41,752 nucleotides of DNA, taken from NCBI GenBank assembly GCA_902774175.1, contig CACYHG010000016.1:1-41752 (forward strand), in the 5' to 3' direction. The translations under genes were made by a program, and so were the position numbers. The notes beneath the pieces are model-generated. The model had not been told where the DNA came from. It made no database searches and saw only the letters and a list, made by a program, of their open reading frames with translations. The stretch is from an uncultured Bacteroidota bacterium. GTDB taxonomy: Bacteria > Bacteroidota > Bacteroidia > Bacteroidales > WCHB1-69. Below are positions 6,206 through 13,561 of this stretch, piece after piece; position 1 is the first letter of the stretch; every line of letters begins with the position of its first letter.

Positions 6206-8611
6206 TCATTTCCTGTGGTCCTGCCAGTTGTCGCAGAAGGCCTTCTGCACCTCCTTGTTGAACACTTCATCCGTGTAGGTGAAGTCGTCGCTCCATGCGT
6301 ACTTCCGCACCACCTTTTCCTTCAGCTGGTTCCGGTGTTTGCTGTGCAGCAGTTTGCATTTCAGCGTAAACAGCCGGTCCTTGTCGTATTTCAAAGCGTT
6401 GTTTGCCCACAAGTCCACCTGTTTGAGCATCTTCTCCCTGTACAATTCCCTCCAGTCCGGAGCGGATTCTTCCTCATCGTCAAGGTACAGCTCTGATGAT
6501 TCTGTCAGGTATTCCATGTTGAGATAGCAGTTGTCCGAATAGTGGTTCAGCGCCCAGGCGTGGCCGCCGTTGCTTTGGAAAAGCCCTACGGCGTAGGCAT
6601 AGGAGGCATGGGCGCGTTGCTCTGCTGTCTTGCCTTTGGCGGCCGTTTCGCGCAGCCGGAGCATGATATGGCAGAAATTCAGCTTGGTCGGGTTGTTGGC
6701 AAATTCCTTCACGGGGTCATAGGGGAGAGCATACACCCCTTTTTCGCGGTTGGTGATCCATTTTTCGGCAAAGGGGTTGCGCCCGGCATTGAGATATTCC
6801 GCAATGTTCTGGGTTTTAAGGAATTTGTCGGATACCTTCCGGAAATATCTGGCGGCGGCGGCAAACTGCTGCCTGCGCATGTATTTTGTGCCGATGAGTT
6901 CGTAATAGTAATTTGTGTCGCGGTAGCTGTTGCGGATCAGGTATCTTTCCATTGGGGTTTTTCCACCCGATTGCAGAAATGCGACGTATTGCAGCACGTC
7001 TTCTAACAAAGATGAATCCATGTAACGGAAAAAATCGCTGTTGTAGTCGTAATTCAGCTGCCATGTGTCGTTTGAGTATATTTTGCGTGCAATCTCCTTA
7101 AACCCGAACCAATGTGGATAGGGGTTCCAATAATTTCGGATGTAGGTTCCACGATAGACGGGCGGGTGCAGATACACTGTTCCCCGTTGTGTTACGAACG
7201 CTTTGAGCTGGCCGTTCCGTGCATATTCACGCACCTTTTTATCATCATTGAAAACTTCGTTGTAGAGGTTCAGAAAGGCGATGCTCTTGTATTGTTCTCC
7301 AATCCTTTCAAAATGTGGGACCGCACCGAGATAGACCACACGGCGCAGCACCTTTACCCGGTGCAGTGCAAGGTTGGAAAGGAAGGTCTCCCCATGTAGG
7401 CCTTCCAGATATGTTCCGTAAAAACTTTCCTCGTAGTTGTTGGTGTCCGTCTTGCGGATGTCGGCGTTGATGAGGCCCGTCAGCCATTGGAGGTCGGGGT
7501 ATAGGGCGGCTTCGTACAGGCTGTCGTTGTCGGTGCGGGTGGAATTGAACAGCAGGCGCATCATCCGGATGTTCTCCTTCACCATGCCGCTGCCGCGCAG
7601 CTTTTCCGATTCCGCGAGCAGGCGCATCGCCTCGCGGGTGTTGCGGCTGGTGTAGGCGATGGCGGCCTGCGCCGATTTCCACAGGGCGGGATTGTGGCAC
7701 TCCCTGTTCCTCACCATCTCTTCCGCCAGCCGGTTGAATGCGGCCGCCTTTTCCGGCTTCGGATGGTCAAAATAGGCGTTGACAAACTGCTGGACCATGA
7801 ATTCCAAGCCGCTGTTGTCCGGCTGCTGACGGCATACCTCGCGCAGCACCTCCGGGTCGTAATGCAGAAATATGTTGAAATAGCCGATTCCGGCATATAC
7901 GGTGGCGGCATCATTCCTGCGTCCGAGCCGCAGCAGTGCGCCCCCGTAATAGTTCAGGCACTGGGTGCGAAGTGCGCTTTGCGGAACCCCGCCGCCCTGT
8001 TTTTCCCATAATTTCACGCAATTTTCATATTCCGAGCGGTAGAAATATTTCCGCAGCAGTTGCAATACGTACCGGTTGCGGATGTCACGGTTTGGGCATT
8101 GTTCCATGCATTCTTCATTCAGTTCCCTGACTTTCATGATGCTCAAATCTATCTTCTGTTTTTTCGGATCCTTGTCAAAGGGATAGTTGTCCCATTGCTT
8201 CCCGTCGGAATCGGATTCGGGATACCACCATGCCGACTGTCTCCAGCGCATCTCATTTTCGTAGCGCGGATCTTGGGTCTTCAGGCTCATCCAGTATCGC
8301 AGGGCGACGGAGTCCCTTTTTTTCATCAGGAGGGCGAAAAAAGGGTCTGTGGTATTTTCGTTCAGCAGAAACACTTCATATATGGCCTTTTCCACCGCCT
8401 CACGCGGCACAGCTCCCCCAACATACTTGTGCCAGAAGGTGATGTTCTCCTCTTTGAGCTGTTTGTCCAATGCCAGCTGCCAGTTCCCCTCCGTAGGGTA
8501 TCCCAAATAGAAAATCCAGTGTTTTTCAGGTTCCAGCTGGTTCCACCAGCAGGCCATGGCCGACAAGCTGCTTGTCAGCAGCAGACTAATCAAAAAAAGC
8601 CTTGATTTCAT
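6206..8611 (-). CDS. Large secreted helical-repeat protein of unknown function
   Basis: An 801-residue protein with a signal peptide (MKSRLFLISLLLTSSLSAMA, possibly cut before ACWW). The body is almost all helical and contains TPR-like pairs, for example LRLGRRNDAATVYAGIGYFN and YMRRQQFAAAARYFRKVSDK. It looks like a periplasmic scaffold or binding protein. Its start overlaps the 3' end of the upstream gene by 26 bp (8586-8611), so the two are very likely translated from one mRNA and work together. No enzyme motif was seen. I chose the ATG at 8609-8611 because the signal peptide starts there. Confidence 0.7.
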   Translation of the reverse strand: MKSRLFLISLLLTSSLSAMACWWNQLEPEKHWIFYLGYPTEGNWQLALDKQLKEENITFWHKYVGGAVPREAVEKAIYEVFLLNENTTDPFFALLMKKRDSVALRYWMSLKTQDPRYENEMRWRQSAWWYPESDSDGKQWDNYPFDKDPKKQKIDLSIMKVRELNEECMEQCPNRDIRNRYVLQLLRKYFYRSEYENCVKLWEKQGGGVPQSALRTQCLNYYGGALLRLGRRNDAATVYAGIGYFNIFLHYDPEVLREVCRQQPDNSGLEFMVQQFVNAYFDHPKPEKAAAFNRLAEEMVRNRECHNPALWKSAQAAIAYTSRNTREAMRLLAESEKLRGSGMVKENIRMMRLLFNSTRTDNDSLYEAALYPDLQWLTGLINADIRKTDTNNYEESFYGTYLEGLHGETFLSNLALHRVKVLRRVVYLGAVPHFERIGEQYKSIAFLNLYNEVFNDDKKVREYARNGQLKAFVTQRGTVYLHPPVYRGTYIRNYWNPYPHWFGFKEIARKIYSNDTWQLNYDYNSDFFRYMDSSLLEDVLQYVAFLQSGGKTPMERYLIRNSYRDTNYYYELIGTKYMRRQQFAAAARYFRKVSDKFLKTQNIAEYLNAGRNPFAEKWITNREKGVYALPYDPVKEFANNPTKLNFCHIMLRLRETAAKGKTAEQRAHASYAYAVGLFQSNGGHAWALNHYSDNCYLNMEYLTESSELYLDDEEESAPDWRELYREKMLKQVDLWANNALKYDKDRLFTLKCKLLHSKHRNQLKEKVVRKYAWSDDFTYTDEVFNKEVQKAFCDNWQDHRK

Positions 8612-9629
8612 CTTCCGTATATTTTCTCAGTTGATAGTATTCCAGATTGAAAAGCACAATTGCAGTTTTGCCGTACTTTTTCTGTATGAGCTGTTTGGTT
8701 GCAATGATGGTTTCGGCCGGGACCTGATCGTGACGGACATATCGGGTCGAACCCTCCGGGAAGGCAAGGGCATCAAGCTTTTCGTAAAGGTTTTCCCCGA
8801 TTTTCCTGTACTCAAGGGTGTCTTTCAAGCGGCTGAAATAGGAATCCAGTTTCACAAACTTTTGGTTGCCGTCAAATTCCACGTACCATTCGTAGGTGGG
8901 GAGCGCTATGGCCAACGGCAGGCGGTATTTTTTCAGGTATTTCAGATATGGTTTCACATCCTTGACATCCAGAATGGAGTTTTTGGTGTTGAAATCCTTG
9001 AAGTCCCCTGTGTTGTAGCACATCAGCACGCCGTAGTCCGCTTCGGGGGGAGTTTGGGCCAGCTGGTGCAGACGTGTGGTGGAGGAGATGTATATCTTCT
9101 TCTGGAAATAACCTTCCAAGCTGGGCCTGACCTCTTTCAGGAACTGGAAAAAGTCATCGCGGGTGGAGGCGGTCCAGTCGCAGTCGAACTGCACCTCACT
9201 GATGCTGATGCTGTATCTCCGGCACATGGCATGAATCCGGTGCGCCAGATTGTCGGTGAAGGAGCGGTAATGGCGGATGGCCGCCGGTGTGATGAAAACC
9301 ACCGGGACGATTTCCACCTTCAGACTGTCAACCAAATCCAAATCCTCCCTGTAAAATTCGATGTCGGCCACGGGGGCGCAGGTGTCATGGAAATAGTCTT
9401 CACGGTTAAGGTCCACATCAAAAAAACGGACATACATCCGGCGGATGTCATTTCTCTTCAGGAATTGCGCCTCGTTCTTATCTATTCTGAACCGTGTGTT
9501 CCAGTAATAGATGCTGTTTGGAATGTCTGTTCTTACCGTTTTGCGCGTATTCTGCGCCACTATCAGGAATATAATTGCTCCTGCAATGGCGGCTGCAGCG
9601 GCTGTGATGATGAGATGCGTTTTCTTCAT
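8586..9629 (-). CDS. Membrane-anchored DUF3142-like barrel protein
   Basis: About 347 residues. One N-terminal hydrophobic segment (LIITAAAAAIAGAIIFLIVA, about 5-24) would act as a signal anchor. The rest resembles the DUF3142 / glycoside-hydrolase-like TIM barrel: MYVRFFDVD, then VEIVPVVFIT, SEVQFDCDWTASTRDDFFQF and VLMCYNTGD. Acidic residues at strand ends could form an active site on an extracytoplasmic sugar or glycan, but no substrate can be named. The start at 9629 (MKKTHL) fits the -7 box better than the in-frame ATG at 9638, which would leave almost no leader. It overlaps the 801-residue protein gene downstream and probably forms a two-gene operon with it. Confidence 0.65.
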   Translation of the reverse strand: MKKTHLIITAAAAAIAGAIIFLIVAQNTRKTVRTDIPNSIYYWNTRFRIDKNEAQFLKRNDIRRMYVRFFDVDLNREDYFHDTCAPVADIEFYREDLDLVDSLKVEIVPVVFITPAAIRHYRSFTDNLAHRIHAMCRRYSISISEVQFDCDWTASTRDDFFQFLKEVRPSLEGYFQKKIYISSTTRLHQLAQTPPEADYGVLMCYNTGDFKDFNTKNSILDVKDVKPYLKYLKKYRLPLAIALPTYEWYVEFDGNQKFVKLDSYFSRLKDTLEYRKIGENLYEKLDALAFPEGSTRYVRHDQVPAETIIATKQLIQKKYGKTAIVLFNLEYYQLRKYTEDEIKAFFD

Positions 9630-9652
9630 GCTGTCCATGTTTGAATCCGGCT

Positions 9653-9661
9653 GCAAAAGTA
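9653..9661 (-). promoter_or_regulatory. -7 promoter box of the DUF3142-like operon
   Basis: The minus strand reads TACTTTTGC, a perfect -7 box, 24 bp upstream of the ATG at 9629. It would drive both secreted-protein genes (9629 down to 6206). Confidence 0.6.
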
Positions 9662-9723
9662 GCAAATTCCGCCATACAAAAATACAATCCGGAACCGCCA
9701 TTGTATGAAATTGCGGCGGTAGC

Positions 9724-9761
9724 AAAAAAAAGGAGCGGATCCCTTGCGGGAAACCGCTCCT
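9724..9761 (-). terminator. Terminator of the tRNA-Thr gene
   Basis: On the minus strand a 7-bp GGAGCGG/CCGCTCC stem is extended inside by TCCC/GGGA-type pairing and is followed by eight Ts. It begins 5 bp after the tRNA 3' end. Confidence 0.85.
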
Positions 9762-9765
9762 CCAG

Positions 9766-9838
<73 letters not shown>

Positions 9839-9850
9839 ATTTTTGAAAGT

Positions 9851-9859
9851 GCAAAAGTA
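9851..9859 (-). promoter_or_regulatory. -7 promoter box of tRNA-Thr
   Basis: The minus strand reads TACTTTTGC, 12 bp upstream of the tRNA 5' end. An ATTGAC/TTGCAA-rich stretch just upstream could supply the -33 part. It lies in the 40 bp between recQ and the tRNA. Confidence 0.65.
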
Positions 9860-9878
9860 GTCAATTTTGCAATATGAA

Positions 9879-11783
9879 TCACTGCCAGTGCAATTTTTTT
9901 CTTTCGTCCTCGGCCACCTTGTCGTTGTCAAGCAGCCAACGGACAAGTCTTACGAGTTTATCTTCCTGTATATCGGTTTTCTGCGTCAGTTCATCAATGG
10001 TAAGCCGTTCCGCTTTCAGCAATGGTTTGACCTTGTTCAGAAGTTCGTCGAACTCCCATTCGGACAGTTGCGCACTGTTGCGCGAGAGGCAGACATCGCA
10101 TTTGCCGCACCGGACGGCGTCATTTTCCCCGAAATAGGCGACCAGCTGTCTGCTGCGGCAGTGAGTTTGTGAGGTGACGTAGTTTACAACCGCCTCCAAG
10201 CGCTGCCGTGCCGCCTTTTTCCTGTTTTCGTAAATCTCTTCTGAAAGGCGCATATAGCGGCCGTCCATCCGATCCTCCAGCCAGGTGAGGGTCGGCTTTT
10301 CGCTTTTCTCCTCGTAAATCAGGATACCGCTGTCGTTCAGTTTGTGCAGCATGTCCACCAGAGTCTCCAGGGGGATGGCCGCCCTACGGCTGATCTCCGC
10401 TTCATCAATACGTGTGAACTGGGTGAAAAGTCCTGCGTGTGTGCGTAAGAGCAGTTTGATCAGCGGGTCGTAGAACTTGTTTTCAACCTGAAAACGGTAC
10501 AGCTGGTCACGGTTGCACGGAAAGTATATTTTTGAGGCGTTCTGGTAAGGGTCCGTAAAGAGAATCAGGCCGGCCCGTTCAATGAATTTGAGCGCATTGT
10601 AGGTTACAATCGGGTTATATCCGGTCTGATGGGCGAATCCGGAGTTGTCAAAAGGGAAGGTTGCGCCGGCACCGTTGCCGACCGGAATCTGGCAGTAGTT
10701 GCCGAGGGCGTTGTAGATTTCCCTGATTTGTTGGAGCGGAGGGAAGCTGTTTTCAAAGTTCCGGTTCAGGTTGTCCAGATCGGCTTTTTCGTACAGCAGC
10801 ACCGCGTAAGCCTGCTTGCCGTCCCTTCCGCCCCGGCCGGCCTCCTGGAAGTAGGCTTCGAGTGTGTCCGGCAAATCCAGATGCACCACAAATCGCACGT
10901 CCGGTTTGTCAATTCCCATGCCGAAGGCGTTTGTGGCCACAATAATCCGTGTGTACCCTTTGGTCCACAGGTTCTGCTTCCGATCCCTCTCCTTAAGATT
11001 CAGTCCTGCATGATAGAAATCGGCGGTTATGTTGTGCTGTTGCAGGAATGCTGCCACCTCCTGAGTCTTCCGGCGGTTCCGCACATATACAATGCCGCTT
11101 CCGGGGGTGCGTGCGATGATGTTGAGCAGCCGTTTCTCCTTGTTCTCCTCCTTGAAGACAAAATAGGTGAGATTGTCCCGCACAAAGCTTTTCTGGAAAA
11201 TGTTCTGTTCCTTGAACTTCAGTTTCTCCTGGATGTCTGCGGCCACTTCGGGCGTGGCGGTTGCTGTCAGGGCCAGCACCGGGGTGCCTTGTGGCAGCAG
11301 CGGCCTGATTTCAGCAATTTCAAGGTAGGGCGGCCGGAAATCGTAGCCCCATTGTGAGATGCAATGTGCCTCATCCACCGCCAGCAGGCAAATGTCCATG
11401 GCCTGGATGCAGCTTTGCATCTGCTTGTTCCGCAGCCTTTCCGGTGAGACGTACAGGAATTTCAGCTCCCCCTTCACAGCCTGTTCCAGTATCAGGCTTA
11501 TTTCAGTGGCGTTCATGCCGGTGTAGACGGCTTCTGCGGGAATGTTCTTTTTTTTCAGGTTCTCCACCTGATCCTTCATAAGCGCAATAAGAGGTGAGAT
11601 TACCAGGCAGAGCCCTTTTTTCGCCATGGCGGGCACCTGGAAGCAGACTGATTTTCCTCCGCCGGTCGGCAGCAGCGCCAGCGTGTCTTTCCCTTCCAGG
11701 GTGGAGCGGATAATCTCCTCCTGTAAGGGACGGAACTGGCTATGCCCCCAGTATTGTCTCAATATTTGTGTGAGTTCGTTCAC
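9879..11783 (-). CDS. recQ: ATP-dependent DNA helicase RecQ
   Basis: A 634-residue 3'-5' DNA helicase for recombination and fork repair in the cytoplasm. Motif 0 is FRPLQEEII (17-25), Walker A is LLPTGGGKS (37-45), and the DEAH box with the RecQ aromatic loop is VDEAHCISQWGYDFRP near 137-152. Motif III is LALTATAT and motif VI is QEAGRGGRDG. The zinc-binding cysteines sit around CRSRQLVAYFG and CGKCDVC near 540-570. The C-terminal ~60 residues look helical rather than like a full HRDC domain. Its ATG overlaps the ispG stop by 4 bp, so translation is coupled to ispG. Confidence 0.95.
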   Translation of the reverse strand: MNELTQILRQYWGHSQFRPLQEEIIRSTLEGKDTLALLPTGGGKSVCFQVPAMAKKGLCLVISPLIALMKDQVENLKKKNIPAEAVYTGMNATEISLILEQAVKGELKFLYVSPERLRNKQMQSCIQAMDICLLAVDEAHCISQWGYDFRPPYLEIAEIRPLLPQGTPVLALTATATPEVAADIQEKLKFKEQNIFQKSFVRDNLTYFVFKEENKEKRLLNIIARTPGSGIVYVRNRRKTQEVAAFLQQHNITADFYHAGLNLKERDRKQNLWTKGYTRIIVATNAFGMGIDKPDVRFVVHLDLPDTLEAYFQEAGRGGRDGKQAYAVLLYEKADLDNLNRNFENSFPPLQQIREIYNALGNYCQIPVGNGAGATFPFDNSGFAHQTGYNPIVTYNALKFIERAGLILFTDPYQNASKIYFPCNRDQLYRFQVENKFYDPLIKLLLRTHAGLFTQFTRIDEAEISRRAAIPLETLVDMLHKLNDSGILIYEEKSEKPTLTWLEDRMDGRYMRLSEEIYENRKKAARQRLEAVVNYVTSQTHCRSRQLVAYFGENDAVRCGKCDVCLSRNSAQLSEWEFDELLNKVKPLLKAERLTIDELTQKTDIQEDKLVRLVRWLLDNDKVAEDERKKLHWQ

Positions 11784-13471
11784 CTTGCAGGTTCTGTCCA
11801 GTCGCCGTTCTCCTTAATAAGTTGGATCAGCATGTCGATGCCCTTTTCCTGCGGCACCTGATGGTATACAGGCTGCTTCCCTTTGTACAGGCTCACCTTG
11901 CCGCCTCCGCAGCCCACGAAGCCGTAGTCCGCGTCGGCCATCTCGCCCGGACCGTTCACTATGCAGCCCATAACGCCGATTTTAAGGTTCCGGAGGTGGC
12001 AGGTCCTCCTTTTTATCTCCTCTAAAGCCTCCTCAATCCGGTACTGGGTCCGCCCGCAGGAGGGGCAGGCGATGTATTCGGCCTGGTTGAAGCGGATGCC
12101 GCATGCCTGCAGAATCTGAAGTGACAGATTGTATATTTTTTCCTGAGGGAAATTCGGATTGCAAATCCAGATGCCGTCGCCCCAGCCTTCAATGAAAATT
12201 GAGGCGTAATCCGCCGTGGCCTTTGCTGCAAAGCTGTTCCAGTCCGTGTCGGTGTAGTGCCGTCTGATAATGACAGGAGCGCTGCATCCCTGTGTGATCA
12301 GCCGGTTGAAGAAATGACGCATCTCCAGAGGCGGGTTGTCGCCTGTTGTCTCCAACACTATGGCTTGGGCGTTGTCCGGAATTTGGCCGGTTGGGGTCAC
12401 ATGCGGGTGCTCCGCCATTGCCGCTTCGGGCAAATCTTCCGGATTTTTCCCTTCCCAACCGCTGATGACAACAGTTTTTCCGCCACCAAAAGTTCCGCAT
12501 TGCGTGCCTGTGCGTCGTGTGAAGCGGTATGGGTCGTATGCGATTTTGCCAGTGTCTGTTCCCTGTTCAGGTGAAACGTGGCATCTCTCCTCCGCAATAC
12601 CGGCGAGCAGACGCGCGACCGGAATCTCGTTTTCCGGCGCTTCGGTCAGGGAGACCCGTATGGTGTCGCCGATGCCGTCATAGAGCAGGGGGAGGATTCC
12701 GGCTGTCGATTTTATCCGGCCGTAGGCGCCGTTTCCCGCTTCGGTGACACCCAGGTGAATCGGGACGTTCCAGCCTTTTGCGTCCGCCATGGCAACCAGC
12801 AGCCGCACCGATTCGGTCATGATGCGCACATTGCTTGCCTTCATCGAGACGACAGTCTGACGGAAGCCGTAATCCTCGCATATCTCCAGAAATTCCATTG
12901 CCGACATGGCCATGCCGAGAGGTGTGTCCCCGTAGCGGCTGACGATGCGCGGGGAGAGCGAGCCGTGGTTTACGCCGATGCGCAGGGCGGTGCCGTTGCG
13001 CTGGCATATTTTCAGAAGTCTCACCAGCTTGTCCGCCGTCTTTTCAAGGGCTTCGCGGTAGTCCTTTTCGCTGTATTCTGTCAGGATTTTCCGGTCGGTG
13101 TAGTTGCCCGGGTTAATGCGCACCTTCTCCACGATTTCCGCCGCCACCTCAGCCACATCCGGTGTGAAGTGCACATCGGCCACTATCGGGACGTGACAGT
13201 GCTCCTCTTCCAGCCTTTTTTTTATGGCGGCCAGATTCCGGCCCTCCTCCATGCGCGGAGCGGTCACACGCACATACTCGCTGCCTGCCTCCGCCAACCG
13301 GATGATTTGCCGTACGCAGGCCTCCGTCTCCATGGTGGGGATGTTTGCCATGGACTGTATGCGAACCGGTTGTCCGCCTCCCATGACGGTTCCGCCCACC
13401 GAAACCTCGCGTGTCAGCCTCCGGCAGGAGAGGAAAGGATTTCTTGTGTAGAATGCTGGTGTCTCTTCCAT
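11780..13471 (-). CDS. ispG: 4-hydroxy-3-methylbut-2-enyl diphosphate synthase IspG (long form)
   Basis: Reductively converts MEcPP to HMBPP in the non-mevalonate isoprenoid pathway, using a [4Fe-4S] cluster. At 563 residues it is the long IspG form found in Bacteroidota, chlamydiae and plants, with an inserted middle domain, against ~370 residues in E. coli. The TIM barrel begins GGGQPVRIQSMANIPT and contains VADVHFTPDVA and RINPGNY. The C-terminal cluster domain has CPSCGR and MGCIVNGPGE. It is upstream of and overlaps recQ by 4 bp. No clear -7 box lies in the 90 bp upstream, so some transcription may come through the hairpin after the OmpA-family gene. Confidence 0.95.
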   Translation of the reverse strand: MEETPAFYTRNPFLSCRRLTREVSVGGTVMGGGQPVRIQSMANIPTMETEACVRQIIRLAEAGSEYVRVTAPRMEEGRNLAAIKKRLEEEHCHVPIVADVHFTPDVAEVAAEIVEKVRINPGNYTDRKILTEYSEKDYREALEKTADKLVRLLKICQRNGTALRIGVNHGSLSPRIVSRYGDTPLGMAMSAMEFLEICEDYGFRQTVVSMKASNVRIMTESVRLLVAMADAKGWNVPIHLGVTEAGNGAYGRIKSTAGILPLLYDGIGDTIRVSLTEAPENEIPVARLLAGIAEERCHVSPEQGTDTGKIAYDPYRFTRRTGTQCGTFGGGKTVVISGWEGKNPEDLPEAAMAEHPHVTPTGQIPDNAQAIVLETTGDNPPLEMRHFFNRLITQGCSAPVIIRRHYTDTDWNSFAAKATADYASIFIEGWGDGIWICNPNFPQEKIYNLSLQILQACGIRFNQAEYIACPSCGRTQYRIEEALEEIKRRTCHLRNLKIGVMGCIVNGPGEMADADYGFVGCGGGKVSLYKGKQPVYHQVPQEKGIDMLIQLIKENGDWTEPAR

Positions 13472-13504
13472 ATTATAATTATATATAATGTATACGTTTT
13501 AAAA

Positions 13505-13538
13505 CGCAGAGACAACGCAAGGCTGCGTTGTCTCTGCG
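13505..13538 (-). terminator. Strong hairpin between the OmpA-family gene and ispG
   Basis: A perfect 15-bp inverted repeat, CGCAGAGACAACGCA, around a 4-base loop. On the minus strand it is followed by TTTT, 24 bp after the stop of the PorE-like gene. It probably ends that transcript. Its perfect symmetry also resembles a dispersed palindromic repeat element. Confidence 0.75.
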
Positions 13539-13561
13539 TGTATTTGTGGCTTCGACCTTAT

